Positions 12,945-25,639 of a stretch of 64,000 nucleotides of DNA are shown one piece after another (the stretch's first letter is position 1; each line of letters begins with the position of its first letter). The notes under the pieces were generated by a model, which had not been told where the DNA came from, made no database searches, and saw only the letters and a program-made list of their open reading frames with translations. A program made the translations under genes and the position numbers. The stretch is from Petunia secreta (lineage: Eukaryota; Streptophyta; Magnoliopsida; Solanales; Solanaceae): NCBI GenBank assembly GCA_029990175.1, contig JARKIP010000053.1, positions 11,984,001-12,048,000 on the forward strand, written 5' to 3'.

Positions 12945-13985
12945 TGATTGAGTCTCCAATTATCTATGGTAGGATTCATAACAATAGCGCCTTCGATTGT
13001 CTACGATAGGCTTCATATAAAGGCCTCCAATTGTTTATGGTAGGCTTCAAATGATAGTGTCGTCTTTGATTGTTTACGAAAGACTGCATAATAAGGCCCC
13101 CAATTGCTTACGGTAGGCTCCATAACTATAGCATCTTCGATTGTCTACGATAGGCTTCATAAAAGGCCTCCAATTGTTTATGGTAGGCTTTAAATGATAA
13201 TGACGTCTTCAATTGTTTACGATAGACTTCATAAATAACCATGCATCCGATTGTCTATGGTAGACTAGGTAAATGTGATGTCTCCGATTGTTTACGATAG
13301 ACTTCATAATAGGGCCTCCAATTGTCTATGGTGGGTTTCAAATGATAAGGCCTTCGATTTTCTATGATAGGCTTCAATAATAATGTCTTCGATTGTATAC
13401 GATAGACTTGATAAAGAACCACGCCTCCGATTGTCTACGGTAGACTTGGTAAATATGATGTCTTTGATTGTTTACGGTAGACTTCATAATAGGGCCAATT
13501 GTCTATGGTAGGCTTCAAATGATAAGGCCTTCGATTTTCTACGATAGGCTTCAATAATAATATCTTCAATTGTATACGATAGACTTGATAAAGAACCACG
13601 CCTCCGATTGTCTACAATAGACTTGGTAAATGTGATGTCTCCGATTGTTTACGGTAGACTTCATAATAGGGCCTCCAATTGTCTACGGTAGACTTGGTAA
13701 ATGTGATGTCTCCGATTGTTTATGGTAGACTTCATAATAGGGCCTCCAATTGTCTATGGTAGGTTTCAATGATAAGGCCTTCGATTGTCTACGATAGGCT
13801 TCAATAATGATGTCTTCGATTGTTATACGATAGACTTGATAAAGAACCACACCTCCGATTGTTTACGGTATACTTGGTAAATGTTATGTCTCCGATTGTT
13901 TACGGTAGACTTCCAAAATAACGTCTCCAATTGTATACGGTAGACTTCATAAATAAACGTCTTCGGTTGTCACCAATAGACTTGA
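12945..13985 (-). repeat. Tandem array in the 3' untranslated region of N
   Basis: There are about 25 imperfect copies of a 34-40 bp unit of the form TCCRATTGTYTAYGRTAGACTT plus a variable A-rich tail (plus-strand reading). Units alternate between two or three tail types, giving a partial higher-order pattern. It lies between gag and the 3' LTR, where Ogre/Tat elements are known to carry variable arrays. Confidence 0.9.
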
Positions 13986-15029
13986 TGTTGGTACTTGTAA
14001 AATAAATGATGGAATATCCTGCAAAATAAAGTTTTTAGTAGATGCATATAAATAGGAAAATATCAAAGACAAATGAGATATAATGTGAGAGTTTAAGCCG
14101 TCCGGCTTATGTTTGGTGAAGCCATAAAGAGTTGAGTGTTGTCCTTGAGAAAAACTGAGTTAATGCTTAATTCCTGCAAAGTGTAAAGTAAAGTTATCAA
14201 TGAAGCAATAAATTTTGATTAAGCAAGGACAGAAATAGAGAGATAAATAAAATCGTTTCGCGTATGCGACGAATCAGACAACGCTTCCAATCTAGGACGG
14301 TTATCTTGGCGACATTGTTGAATGTGTATGACAAATAATCTACAAGGAATTGATAGTTGCTAGTTTCCTCATCTTGTTGCTTTGAAAATTCCTGCACTCA
14401 AAGAAAAATCGTTAAGTTTTGGGAGGGAGGGGGGAGGTTTTGATTCATGCTGACTCGAGCCTTCATCCTCCAACAGCTTCCTTCTTTGCGCTTTGTCTAG
14501 ATTTGCGATTCGTCTTTTGAGACTTTTCTGATGCACTCTGTCGTATTTTAGATCGTGACATATATGTGATCAAATTGAACGTCCTTAATCTTCACAACTT
14601 TGCACTATTCTCAAAACCACTTCTTGGAACTTTGCCAATTCATTTTTTGATAAACGCCGCTTCTTGCAAAAATCTACCCCAGTTGTGATCTTCTGCATCT
14701 TCAGCTCACTTTGCAAAAATTTCCCCAGTTGCAAGCCTTCAAAACCTCAAATTCCCTTGAAAAATTTGCCCCAGTTGCTTTCTTTGGAGAAACTGGAAAT
14801 TTTGATATTAAGGAATCGAGCCTGATGTGAGCGCCTACGTATCCCGCCGTAGGAATCAGACCGTACGTAGTTCTGCTTACATAATGTTTTGGGGAAAATA
14901 ATAGAAGAAGGCATAATAATAGGAAATATCCCTTCTGGTTTATTTGGGTACACCACTCAATCAGAGAAACCCTCAAATTTGCAAGGCTCTGAAAGTTAGT
15001 TTCAACAATCATATTCCGATTATCTGGTG
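13986..15029 (-). other. Element N 3' untranslated region between gag and array
   Basis: No intact frame is visible. On the minus strand it contains three CTGGGG(C/A)A(A/G)ATTTTT-type modules (14645-14780) related to those in A and B, and an inverted-repeat box at 14835-14870. Open frames at 14701-15054 run through these non-coding modules and are unlikely to be genes. Confidence 0.6.
14835..14870 (-). other. Inverted-repeat box, N copy 2
   Basis: On the minus strand CTACGTA and TACGTAG form a perfect 7-bp inverted repeat 22 bases apart. The spacer carries CGGTCTGATTCC, close to the spacer of the copies in A and B. Confidence 0.65.
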
Positions 15030-15733
15030 TCAAAGAAGAGGAAGTCGAATACATTCACTCCCCAGCAGAGTCTCCATGCTGTTGAACCCTCCCGCAACCC
15101 TCATTCGTTTTAGATACTTGGTCAAAGGAGCAAATGGGTCACTATGACCGTCATACATATCAAATTTTGGCACTTTAAACCCCTGAGGAAGAGTAACGTC
15201 AGGGTATAGATAAAGATTGCGTTAGGAGATGCTTTGACGTCCTCTAGATACTTGCAAATCCTTGATGGATTGCTTCATGTTTTTTATCATTTGGATTTTC
15301 TCCCCTTGCCCAACTGTCTTTCCCTGCTTTTCCACAGTTACGGGCACTTCACTTTGTGGCACATACTCCGTGAAATCCTTGTTCTTACCATTGAGGTAAT
15401 GCTCATAGTACTGGGCTTCGGGATATCCTTGTCCTGGATCATTGGCATTTTGAGGAGCATCGGCCACAGCAATGGGTGCTTTGGATTGTGGAGGACGAGG
15501 AGTATCTTTGGCAGGTAATATTGATAGTTAGGCAAGTTGTTCTGGTTAATGAATGCATTTGGGATGTTGTTAACTGGTGCAAGCATATGAATGACACTGG
15601 AATTTAAAGGCGTGTTCGGATTGGCAGTTTCAACATTGGGATTCAGAGTTGATAGCACGGCTGGCACGTTTCTGTGGCTCGACTCTTTTATTCTTTCTAG
15701 TTCAGCTTGCATACATTCAATCTGCTTAGCCAT
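15030..15733 (-). pseudogene. Element N gag, frameshifted and truncated
   Basis: Reading on the minus strand, an ATG at 15733 opens with MAKQ and a glutamate-rich helical stretch. A first frame runs to 15338 and a second continues to 15222. Below that, the start of a retrotransposon gag domain is readable (pattern P-D-V-x-L-P-x-G-F-K and a Y-D-G motif near 15160). The rest of the gag domain and the zinc knuckle are absent; sequence passes directly into the 3' untranslated region. MAKQ is also the likely start of gag1 in element B. Frameshifts, stop codons and the missing C-terminal half show it is not functional. Confidence 0.65.
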
Positions 15734-16969
15734 TCTAAAGATTCATTCATCAGAAACAACAACTGCTTGCTCATTAGATGATTCAGGGATACTAGTCTGA
15801 TCATTAGTCAAATCAGTCATTGCTTGCTTCACTTTAGATTAGACACTTAACCAACTCGGAAGTCAACACGAATCAAACTCTCTCTTTGGAGAATAATCAA
15901 AACAAATAAAAAGTCAAAAAGGTAACTATGTTAGTTTGCATACTATTATTAAGATTGCACACAAGCACATAACATACAATATTGAGCAAATTAAGCAAGG
16001 CACGCAATTAAAATGTGGCAATCACAAGTAGTTGAGCGAAAATGAATATGCAAGCGCCTCCTACCCTGTAAGGTGCCTCTTCGTGCTAGAGGTAAGCCTA
16101 ATAACGCAAACAAGTGGTAACGAAAAAAAGTCCATGCCAGTTCTGAGCAATTCAGATTTAGAGTAAGCAATAAATAATAACAATAATTCACAACAATCAT
16201 CTCTCCGCCTTGATACTGTAATTTTGTTATCCCAACTATCTTCCAAAAAATGGTATCAACTAAAAATTCCAATACAGCTCATGCTCTACACAACATCTGC
16301 ACAAAATTCTAAACCCAAATGCCTAAAACCTGAAACAAACCTCCATACCTTTGGCAAAAATCCACACTCCTCCCAACACAACTCCCAATTATTTTACAAC
16401 CCCCAGGGGTGAAATTTCTAACTGCCTTCACAATACCAGACTGCAAATCATAAAAGGTTCCAATTGACCTTTTACAAATAAAATCTCACTGGTCCTTGGC
16501 TTTGGTCAAGCCTCTCAGCTTCCTAGGTATTGCAAGGCTCACAGACCTTGTTTATAGGGTTCCTCACTAGTCCTCGGCTTTAATCAAGCCCCTCAGTTTT
16601 CTAGGTAGCCAAGACCTCATTGGTCTTCAAGGAGGGGCTTCACTGGTCATTCAAAGACACATGGGCTTCACTCTCCTAGTATACGACAAACATACTTCAA
16701 TTTTCGTAAAACAAATGCAGATGGTCAATCAACATATGCCTGTACACACACAGATGTCTTTATAAGAGAGACCCTACTGATCTTTTAAAGACACCAGAGG
16801 CTTCACCTCTTAGATCTCACCATACCAGACCATCTCCAAAACATAAACCAACCAAATCTACCTAACTTTCTCCGGACATCAATTCTGTCTTGTTTACAAA
16901 GCTCTGCACTATGATCTCAAATTCTCTGTGGACTGCAATGACCACATAGATTCTGCTAAATTCTGCTTT
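15734..16969 (-). other. Element N leader remnant
   Basis: This lies between the truncated 5' LTR and gag. The first 100 bases upstream of the gag ATG look coding on the minus strand (a possible in-frame extension ended by a stop). Around 16470-16660 there is an imperfect repeat with CTYGGCTTTRRTCAAGCC phrases. No domain is visible. The primer site and proximal leader are missing, apparently deleted together with the end of the 5' LTR. Confidence 0.5.
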
Positions 16970-19900
16970 AATTGTTTTTAAAATAAAATAAAATAAAAGC
17001 GTATTTTCTTTTAAAAAAGAACGATTTGATCGTCCTAATTTCTTTACCAACTCGTATGTGATAGTGCATAAATGGCACTTGCTTAATTTCAACTTTAAAA
17101 TCCGAGTTTCTCGTCATAAGATGGAGCTTAGGTTTCAAGTCGCTTTTTGCAAAGTCGTTTTAGGACATTTAGAAGTTAATTAAAACTTCTTTATAACTTT
17201 TGACATTTTAAAGAAACTACTTAGTATCAATAAGATAGAAGTCTTTTCTTATAGTCCCTTATTAATTGTGTTTTCAAAATTTGTGAAATTTTGCACGCAT
17301 TTGTTTAAATGGCCTGATTTGCAATAAATTAAATAACGACTTCAAAATTAAGGAATTGAACACAAAGTAGACAAATAACTCAATCAATGAAATATTTATT
17401 AATAAATGAAGTATTTTACAAATTTATATACATAAATATCCTAAAGAAAAGGAAGGCAAAGTTAAAGATAGAACCCGGGAATGAAACTCATAATCTGAGC
17501 CTTGATAGCAATGCATTTTAACTTGAGACCGGAACTTGATCCCAAAATGACTCCAAGCCAATGAGTCAATCCCAGTGTGTGATTTTTACCAACTTATCCC
17601 AAATGTATTACATGCCAAAGAAGGAAAGATAATATTAGATATCATGTTCGATGGACCAAACATATACTTCAAAGACTAAATAACAAAAAAAAAATGATAT
17701 TTATGCTTTAATGACAAAACAAGTGCAAAAATTAAAAGAACAAAAATACTAAAATAGGCTAAAAGGGAGCACGCAATTCATGATGAGATGCAGAAACAAG
17801 GAGTGAACAAAGATGTAATCTAAACTCTGTCTTAAACAAGAGAGCAATTACTGCATTTAGGATCACACCTGCTAATATAATTTCAAGTTGACGTAAAGTA
17901 CGCTAAAGTATTTCCAAGTCTTTACTGAAATTTTGGTATGGCTTCGAAGAGATAATATTTCATTGCATCAAATTATTTAACTGTAAGTTTTTCTTTTAAA
18001 AAAATAAGGGGACATAGCTGCATACATGTCAATGACTTGAGACCATGGAATTTCAAGATTACATGTATACATCTGAATGTACAGCACACAAACAACAATG
18101 ATTAACACACTTAGTGTAAATTAAGGTCATAGCAGACAGTAACATAGGGTGAAGGGGTCATGCCCTATTAGCTATGTCGAGTTTCAAGATTGATGCAAAC
18201 ACACGGCTCACATTAGAAATTGTCATGCAGATGAGGACACTTAATTAAAACCAGAAAACCACCATGTCCAAATATGCATATTTCTTTCAAAGCAATATAG
18301 CACTAATGTCTGCAACTTCCCAACCTGAAGAGAAGACAAACTCATGGATCAAACAACACCCACACTACCATATCAGTAGGAACTTATACGATTAAGCTTA
18401 ACCAGACAAATTGTTACTTCACTAAGCTAAACAGATCAGACGAACCAAAAGTTCAGCTTTGAGAAGATTAAAGAAACCAACCTTAATTCAATAAATGTAT
18501 TCATGCCAATCAAAATGCAACGAATTGCAGTAAATAAGTAAAAGAACATAACAAATGTGCTAATCACTCTTTCTTAAACGTGAAACCTCTTTGCAAATTT
18601 CTAAACAAAAATTAGGACATTCAAAATTTACTAAACTTTAATGAAAATGGAATTCATCAGGCTGCAAAGCTCACCTACTAAACATTACCCTGGGAGATAA
18701 CTAGCATAATTAGATTTTAAGCATTTTAAACTACTCAACTCTGTATGAATCTGGACAGCACACCGACGGATTCATCTCTCCAATTGAGACTAGATAAACT
18801 CATTTTAACTCCCTGAAACACCTAAACGAACTAGCAACCTATACAACCTCCAAACTAACTCCCAGAACCTGCAGCTGCAACTATATTCACTCTCAACCTC
18901 ACAGACCCTATCTGCCCCCAAATGTACCAACCAAACAAGCACCAAAAGAACTGCTCCTAAGCTAACAGGGAACAAATACTAATGAATTTCTCCTAAACTA
19001 ACAGGAACCAAACAACAAATATCCTGACTTACATAAGCAATATAACAAAGGCTGCACACACACACTGAATTATAGCTGAACTCCCTGAACCTCACCCCTG
19101 CTGCTACCCCTTCACTGAACTCCCTCAGCAATTACCAGGATTAGAACTTAACAATCACACTCTGCTCACTGCTGCATGCTTTACCTTACACCCCTGAACC
19201 TCTCTAGAACAGCTGCGACATACAGAAACACCTGAAACAATCACACTGCCTCCAAACATCCTACCTAAGCAATTCTACTTAGCTCATAGACCTCATCACA
19301 TACACCAACACATTCATCTCGTACTAACATACACAAATAACCTGCACATCAACCACCAAACTTGCTACCTACTACAACCAAACAGGACACATTGAACTCT
19401 CCTAACACCCGCTACTAACCAATCCTCCATTGCCCTGCTTGCTTCAAAACATACCCCTTTCTCACGCACACAAACACTCTCCCTGAACCTCTACACAAAA
19501 CTTGCAACTATCAGAACCTAGACTAAGCTTGCACCTTCTAACAGAAACAAGACAGGCTAACGCTCTCCTACTAACTGCTACTGAAACTCCAATCAAACAA
19601 ACAAAATTGAGACAATATCACCACTAAAATAGATGATAACATAAGCTGACTACTCATTTCTTTTTGGAATAGCTGAAAATACCTCATAAAACCAGAACAC
19701 AAAAGATTCGAACTTTATTTAGGTTAATCGAGTTTAAACAGTTTTTACCATTATACATAGACCCAAACATATTTCTTTTTGATCAAGACAGAACTTTATG
19801 CTAAGCACACTGAAAGATTCAAGCTTTATGCAAGAAATATAAACTTAAAACAGTCTCATACTTAAGGCACAAACAAGGTATCACATTTATGTAGAAAAAG

Positions 19901-20566
19901 CAGTTAAGGAAAAATTGTTACCTGCTGCGGTGCAGTGAACGAGGGCATCGATCCGAAAAAAAGCGACTCAAACAAGAACGAGGCGACAACTCGAGCACAA
20001 AAACAGATAAACAAATCCAAGACAATATAGAAACAGTGACACTAATAAAAACTTAAACTCTAAAGAATGCTGCTGCTGTTACTATGGACTTCTATATGCT
20101 ACTGCCTCTTTTTTTTTTTTTTTTTTTGCCTTTACTGCTGCTCATTCCCTCTGAACACTATCTGCTCCCCTCTAATCACCTTCAACTTAAGGTTTTATAT
20201 TCTCCATTAGGGTTCTAGAGGCTGCCAGAAATACCTAAACGACCCCTTCAACGGGCAGAAAATGGATAAGGACCTTGTACCTCATCCTGAGCTTGAATTT
20301 GGACTGATTTTCTTTTAATTTTGGAGGAATCGGGTAAGGATTTTGGGGTTAACGGGTCAGGAATTGGGTTGGAGGATTTTTTTGAAATTGGGGGAATTTA
20401 GATGGTATATAATGGTTTGCGCAGATAGGACAAAATTTAGGTTATGTCTCGTACCTTAGCCTTTCTTTATTAAAATTAATCAATTCACTTCTAATTTTCA
20501 AAAATTAACCTTATCAAAATAATTAGACATCGGACAAGTATTTCGGGACAAAATTGGGTTTCAACA
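16970..20566 (-). repeat. Element N 5' LTR, 3' end deleted
   Basis: It aligns with about 8611-12242. The match fades at 16968-16975, so the last 370-390 bases of the LTR are gone, together with the primer site. Conservation with the 3' LTR is very high over several kb (for example 9961-10320 against 18301-18660). Confidence 0.88.
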
Positions 20567-21913
20567 TCATAATCTGAATAATCTTCTTTAGAGCAGGACA
20601 GGTTAATCGAATTAGAACTGGAGGTTATTTTTTCAAAATTAAAAAGGAGGCAAAAAAGGCAAGACGGTTTGAAAACTGGACTGTTTCTGCAAATTTTGAA
20701 TTCTGATTGAAACTGACCGTATGAAATTCATAATCTGGTTCTTTTTAAGGCAACACTGCTTTTAAATTTACATCTCAATAGAGGAATGTTTCTGCAAAGA
20801 TGAAAACTAACCAGATTTATAAAACATATCTATTTTAATAAAACTGGTTTCTGTTTCTCTTCTACACACTAATTAATAGTGTGAAAGAAGAAGTAAAGAC
20901 TTTGGAGGTCAAGTCATTTAAAATTTATATTATTTTCTATATAAGTTAATCATTAAATCTAAATTGTTTATTTTTATATCTATTATTAATACTTTCGAAG
21001 TGTCATATCTACTCTACTATTTAATCTATATATACCTGTATATTATTATTTGTTTGCTACATTATATATTAATATTTTCTCAATGTGCTATGTGGTTAAC
21101 TGTATATATTCGCATATACATGCATATATTTATTTCAAAGATATATATACTTACTTTAAATTAAACTATTTCAAACGCGACCTCACATCAAAGTTGCCAA
21201 CTAAGTTAAGGACATGTGACAATTAATGTCGCAATGCCATCATTTAGCGGCGTATATTTTTTATACTATTTATTTCCTCTATGTTTTATCGCATAAGAAA
21301 ACGAGTATGGTAATATTCTTTAAATTTACTAGCTTATGTTAAGTTTCTAATTTTGTGTTATACATGCAATATGGTTCATTTTAAGATCGTCTCTGCAAAA
21401 TTACTATCTAAACAGATTTAGGAGCACTATCCCGTTAAAGTTAATTTTGATCTGTTGCAGAAACGTACTAATATTGAAATGTTATTAAGATTTTGGCCAT
21501 CTTTTGAGGGTTAGAATATTTTAGGCTGGAATTGTAGACATCACCTCGAATTGAGCTTGTTCTTTAGGAATCAGCCCATTCAACTCGCTTCAACTTGTTG
21601 ATCTCTTTTACATTTTATTCAACTTTTGTCCCTTTTCGCTATAAGTGCTTATTTAAACCCAATTGTAGAAATCGGCCGGCCACTATATTTGTGGAACTTA
21701 GGAGGTGCCTAACCCCTTCCTTTTAGGTTAACTTGAACAGTTATCTGATTCTCTGATTAGTAGACCAACCCGGAGTTATTTTTTAAATTGAATTTAAAAT
21801 GCTTTTAGGTGCTCTAATACGTCTAGAATAAGTTATTAGGTGGTGACTCCAAAACTTTAACTCAAACGAGTTACCCAAGTCGAAAAACACTTACCTTTAA
21901 GTGGGGTGCGACA
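20567..21913 (+). repeat. Element A 5' LTR, second part
   Basis: It starts with the second TCATA copy and continues the alignment to the 3' LTR (53720-55068) through to TGGGGTGCGACA at 21913. It contains the palindrome CACACTA-n5-TAGTGTG at 20865-20883 and a degenerate PBS-like GGTGACTCC near 21842. Confidence 0.9.
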
Positions 21914-21916
21914 TGA

Positions 21917-21934
21917 TGGCGACTCCGCTGGGGA
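21917..21934 (+). other. Primer-binding site of element A (tRNA-Arg type)
   Basis: TGGCGACTCCGCTGGGGA begins three bases after the LTR end. It is complementary to the 3' end of a plant tRNA-Arg (ending CCCCAGYGGAGUCG plus CCA), the primer known for Ogre elements. Confidence 0.85.
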
Positions 21935-22833
21935 TTTCATGTTCTAACCATAACGATTTTTATATTGGGTTTATATTTTGCTTTGAATATTATATATTCG
22001 AGACTAACTTTTTCTTTTTGCAGGTTTGTCTTTCATCATCTCCTATTATCTTGCATAATTTTGTGATGTTTGTAATGATAAATTATTTGTGCATCCCGTC
22101 CATATCCTTCCTATACGTGAAACTCAAAAATTGAGCATTTAAAGCGGTTGCGGGGGTTTTCGGCCATTGTTCACTTTTCAAAACAAATTATTCTGGAAAG
22201 AACCCGGAGGTCGGTCCATTCGCGGTACAGATGACATCCCCGGAACTTTTCCCTTTCAAGTTGTCTGCTTGAAAGAAAATGGCCAGGTCAATTCCCACTT
22301 TTAGAAAACCTTTTTAGGAATCATGCATCATGCCATATTTAGAAAAAATTTGACTTCGGCTCGTGTTTAAGTCTATTAGTTCACCATGTTTGAACGAACC
22401 AAACGGGTTTTCAACCCCAAAGGTCGTTTAAACATGTTACGTGAGCATTAATTTAAAATTGAACGTGTCTAATGTAGATCATTTGTTCTCGAAAGGGAGA
22501 CCATCTAATTGTTTATTTTGGTTACAGGTTGTCACAAGTCACGAAGACTTGGAAGATCAAAGTGGATGTTGACTTTGGATTAATTTTATTTTTCTACTTT
22601 TATGTAAAAAAATCAATTATTCATTTAAAAAAAAATTGGATTATTTCTACTTTTATGTACTAAAATATTATTTAATAATATACTTTTTTTCATCTTTGGG
22701 TTATGAGAACAAATGGGATGACGCATGATACACGTTCAATTTTAAATATCATACTCAAACCTTAGGAAGACCTTGGTATGTTAAAGTCCATTAGTCAACC
22801 TTGTCAAAAATATCAAATTTTCATAGGCGCCAA
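21935..22833 (+). other. Element A leader
   Basis: Non-coding. The layout resembles the leader of B: GGGATTTC after the primer site, and the phrase CCTTGGTATGTTAAAG near 22770, which matches CCTTGGTATGTCAAAAG in B at 35398, about 200 bases before the ORF1 of B. Element C is inserted at 22834, just where ORF1 of A should soon begin. Confidence 0.6.
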
Positions 22834-24149
22834 TGAAACGACCTCGGTCAGTCGTTTCGGAAGTTAGGATTCCAATTGGCATGCCGATAATTTTAAAATC
22901 TTGGTAAGGTCCATTGGGACTTATCAGTAAAATTTGAGCTAAATCAGACCTCGTTTGGTAGGCATCGGAAGAAGGTGTCAGTTTCTATTATCGATAAATA
23001 TTAAAAAGAGGTTTTCGAGCTCAATTTTGGCGAATGAACTTCAATTCAAAATCCACATGCGCTGTTGGGTACGTATGATTATTTATGACTTTTGTGAACT
23101 TTCGAAAGTGAATTTTGAGGTTGTTCGACTAGTTTTCGCTAAAATGCCGACAATTAAATAATTTGACTTTTTTCCATTTAATTTGTATATTGAGTTTCGG
23201 GAGTCTCATTTGAGATCCGCCTTAGCAAGTATGTTACATATATTTTGTATAACTGGTATGCAAAAGTTGGAATTATTTCGAGTATTATAGGGTACTTTAA
23301 TTTTTCAAAAGAAAAGAAATTATAAAAGAAAATAAAAGAAATGAAACAAAAAAAAATGAAAAAGGAAAGGACAAAATAATATGGCGGTGGTGATTCATTA
23401 GCTTATAAAAGCTAAGCAAGGAACAGATCAACAATGAGAAACAGAGAAACAAAACAGAAAACAAAGAAGAACACGGAGAAGGAAAAAATGCAAGAAAATG
23501 CGAAAAGAGCCGGAGAAAAATAGTATTTTCACCCCGAAACATTGAGGTAATGATCTTAATGCATTATTTGAGTTTATTACGTGTGTTTGAATATATTTTA
23601 ACGATAAAACTAGGGATATTATACATCGTTTTAATAAGTTAAACTGATAATTTAAAGGGTCAATTGGACCCCGATAGTGGAATTGATTATATATTCATAC
23701 CCAGTGAGTTATGGGAAATATATAAATATAATTTATTTGGGGTTTGGTTATGTGACCTTAAACCCTGTACATAGGTCTGGCCTACGTATTGCGTATGGGA
23801 ATAGAGTATCAAGTTCCTAACCGGATTGCCCTAAGATGTGAGGAATGAAGCCTTGAGCCTAAATTTGATATATTTTCTGCTTATTGAATAACCAGGATCG
23901 TTTGGCAGTGAATCCAAAGGATAAAGCGGTTGTAGAGTAACTGTGCTAACTTCGTAACAAGGTAAGTATTTATATCCATTTCTTTGGAGGCACCTTGCCT
24001 CGTGGATTTTCTACCACGTGTTCCTTACGTGTGTAGCTGCCGATAAGCGTACTCATTACGCCTTAGCTTTGAATTTACGTTGTATATTATATCTTATTCC
24101 ATGTTGTTGGTATTGCATTGAGCGTATGAGCATTGCACTCTGGTTTTGA

Positions 24150-24620
24150 GCATTGCATATACTTCCCGGTAATCGATGAGAGTCCCGAGCCGATGAAGGA
24201 TCATCATTACATATACTTCCCGGTAATCGATTCGAGTCCCGAGCCTGTGAAATGTCATTATTGCATATACTTTCCGGTTGGCGATGAGAGTCCCGCACCG
24301 GTGATATTGCATATACTTCCCGGTTGGCGATGAGAGTCCCGCACCGGTGAAGGGTCATTATTGCATGTACTTCCCGGTTGGCGATGAGAGTCCCGTACCG
24401 GTGAAAGGTCATTATTGCATATACTTTCCGGTAATCGATGAGAGTCTCGAACCGATGAAGGGTCATCATTGCATATACTTTCCGGTAATCGATGAGAGTC
24501 CCGAGCCGGTGAAGGGTCATCAATGCATATACTTCCCGGTAATCGATGAGAGTCCCGAGCCGCTGAAGGATCATTATTGCATATATCTCCTGGTAGACGA
24601 TCAGAGTCCCGCGCCGGAGA
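24150..24620. repeat. 54-bp tandem array in C LTR
   Basis: There are about nine copies of a unit with GCATATACTTCCCGG, TAATCGATGAGAGTCCCG and CCGGTGAAGGGTCATTATT. One unit is a few bases short. Since 54 is a multiple of three, frames stay open across the array on both strands, including one of 201 codons (24661-24056, minus). I regard these as artefacts of the repeat. Confidence 0.9.
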
Positions 24621-24782
24621 TAGGTATCAGGCATATGTGACTGCATTGCATCGTACCACAATCATCGCATCTCATTGCACCGCATACTGACTATTGTGTG
24701 TATTGTGTTGTGTTTTATGTATGCGGTATGTATACTATATCGTGGATATATCTCAGCTTGCTTATATATTTCTGGCTCGTAT

Positions 24783-24925
24783 TCTGGGTTGCGGGGATCG
24801 GGTCGCACGTCACAACAGTATAAATCTATAGACCGGGTCGCACGCCGCGGCAATATAAATAAACGGACCAGGTTACACGCCGCGACAGTATAAATATATG
24901 GATCGGGTTGCACGCCGCAACAATA
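24783..24925 (+). repeat. Short tandem array in C LTR
   Basis: There are four imperfect copies, about 37-38 bp each, of GGGTCGCACGCCGCRRCARTATAAA followed by an A/T-rich tail. Confidence 0.75.
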
Positions 24926-25568
24926 TGTATTTCTGATTGTTGATATGTTCGGGATACCTATATGTTCTGTCTACCTTATGTCCCTGGTTGTTTATGATTC
25001 CATACGTGTTTTCAGTTATTATCTGGCTCTGCCTGTTTATAGTTCAGATAAGATGGATTTGGTTTACCAGTTTTTCTTCTCCCTGGCTAGCTATCCTATT
25101 CTTTGAGGTGGTTAGTCTGCCCCACTTATTGAGTCCTTTTGACTCACCCTTGTTTGTTGTTGTTTCTTGTCTATCTATTTCATTTTGGCAGGTTATTGAG
25201 TTCGCCATGTTGTGAAGGAGCGAAGATGACTTCAGCTGTCAGGGTGAGCCAGCTTCTATTTCGGATGGCCACCAGTTTATTGATTATTATTTCAGTTGCG
25301 TTTTGCTCCCTTCAGGAGGTATATGTCTTCTTGGTACTCTTAGATGTCTAGTCTGGATAGCCCTAAACCTAGTATGTTGGGTAGTCAGCTGTAATTTCTT
25401 TTGTACAGCTTAGAGGTATCAGTATGTCTGTCCTTTTTCTATGTCTTGTTCTTATTTATGAATTGTTATATTTATTTTCCTAATTTAATTGGTAAGGGTT
25501 CGCCCGACGAGTCTAGGGGAGGAAGTTGGGTGCCCGCACGGCCTAACCGGATTTCGTGTCGTGTCAGT

Positions 25569-25580
25569 TGATATCAGAGC
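25569..25580 (+). other. Primer-binding site of element C
   Basis: TGATATCAGAGC follows the LTR end by two bases and differs by one base from TGGTATCAGAGC, the usual initiator-Met type primer site. Confidence 0.7.
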
Positions 25581-25639
25581 CTAGTTTAGAGTCTATCTAG
25601 ACGAAGACAGTGTCTAGAAGTGTCTAGTTGATGGGTACG

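Larger units (their letters stand above)
8235..20566 (-). mobile_element. Element N: minus-strand non-autonomous Ogre/Tat-like retrotransposon
   Basis: It is bounded by TG...CA ends and a perfect TCATA target duplication inside the 5' LTR of element A. On the minus strand the order is 5' LTR (20566 to about 16970, truncated), leader, gag remnant (15733 to about 15030), a long 3' untranslated region with a tandem array, polypurine tract (12255-12243) and 3' LTR (12242-8235). The LTR start and polypurine tract match those of A and B. The end of the 5' LTR and the primer site have been deleted, and no pol gene is present. The LTRs are very similar, so insertion is fairly recent. Confidence 0.9.
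22834..25566 (+). repeat. Element C 5' LTR
   Basis: It begins at TGAAACGACC and ends GTGTCGTGTCA. The first 60 bases reappear at 29234, and 23739-24240 reappears at 29295-29800. Positions 24930-25566 match the reverse complement of 59581-60200. It contains two tandem arrays. Open frames here come from those arrays. Confidence 0.8.

Noticed and set aside
12945..13985. Possible CRISPR-like array
   Set aside because: Units of 34-40 bp abut without unique spacers and vary gradually; this is a plant element minisatellite.
14701..15054. 117-codon frame on the minus strand
   Set aside because: It overlaps non-coding modules (inverted-repeat box and CTGGGG modules) that recur outside any frame in A and B.
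24056..24661. 201-codon open frame on the minus strand
   Set aside because: It is produced by a 54-bp tandem repeat inside an LTR, with open frames in both directions and no domain.
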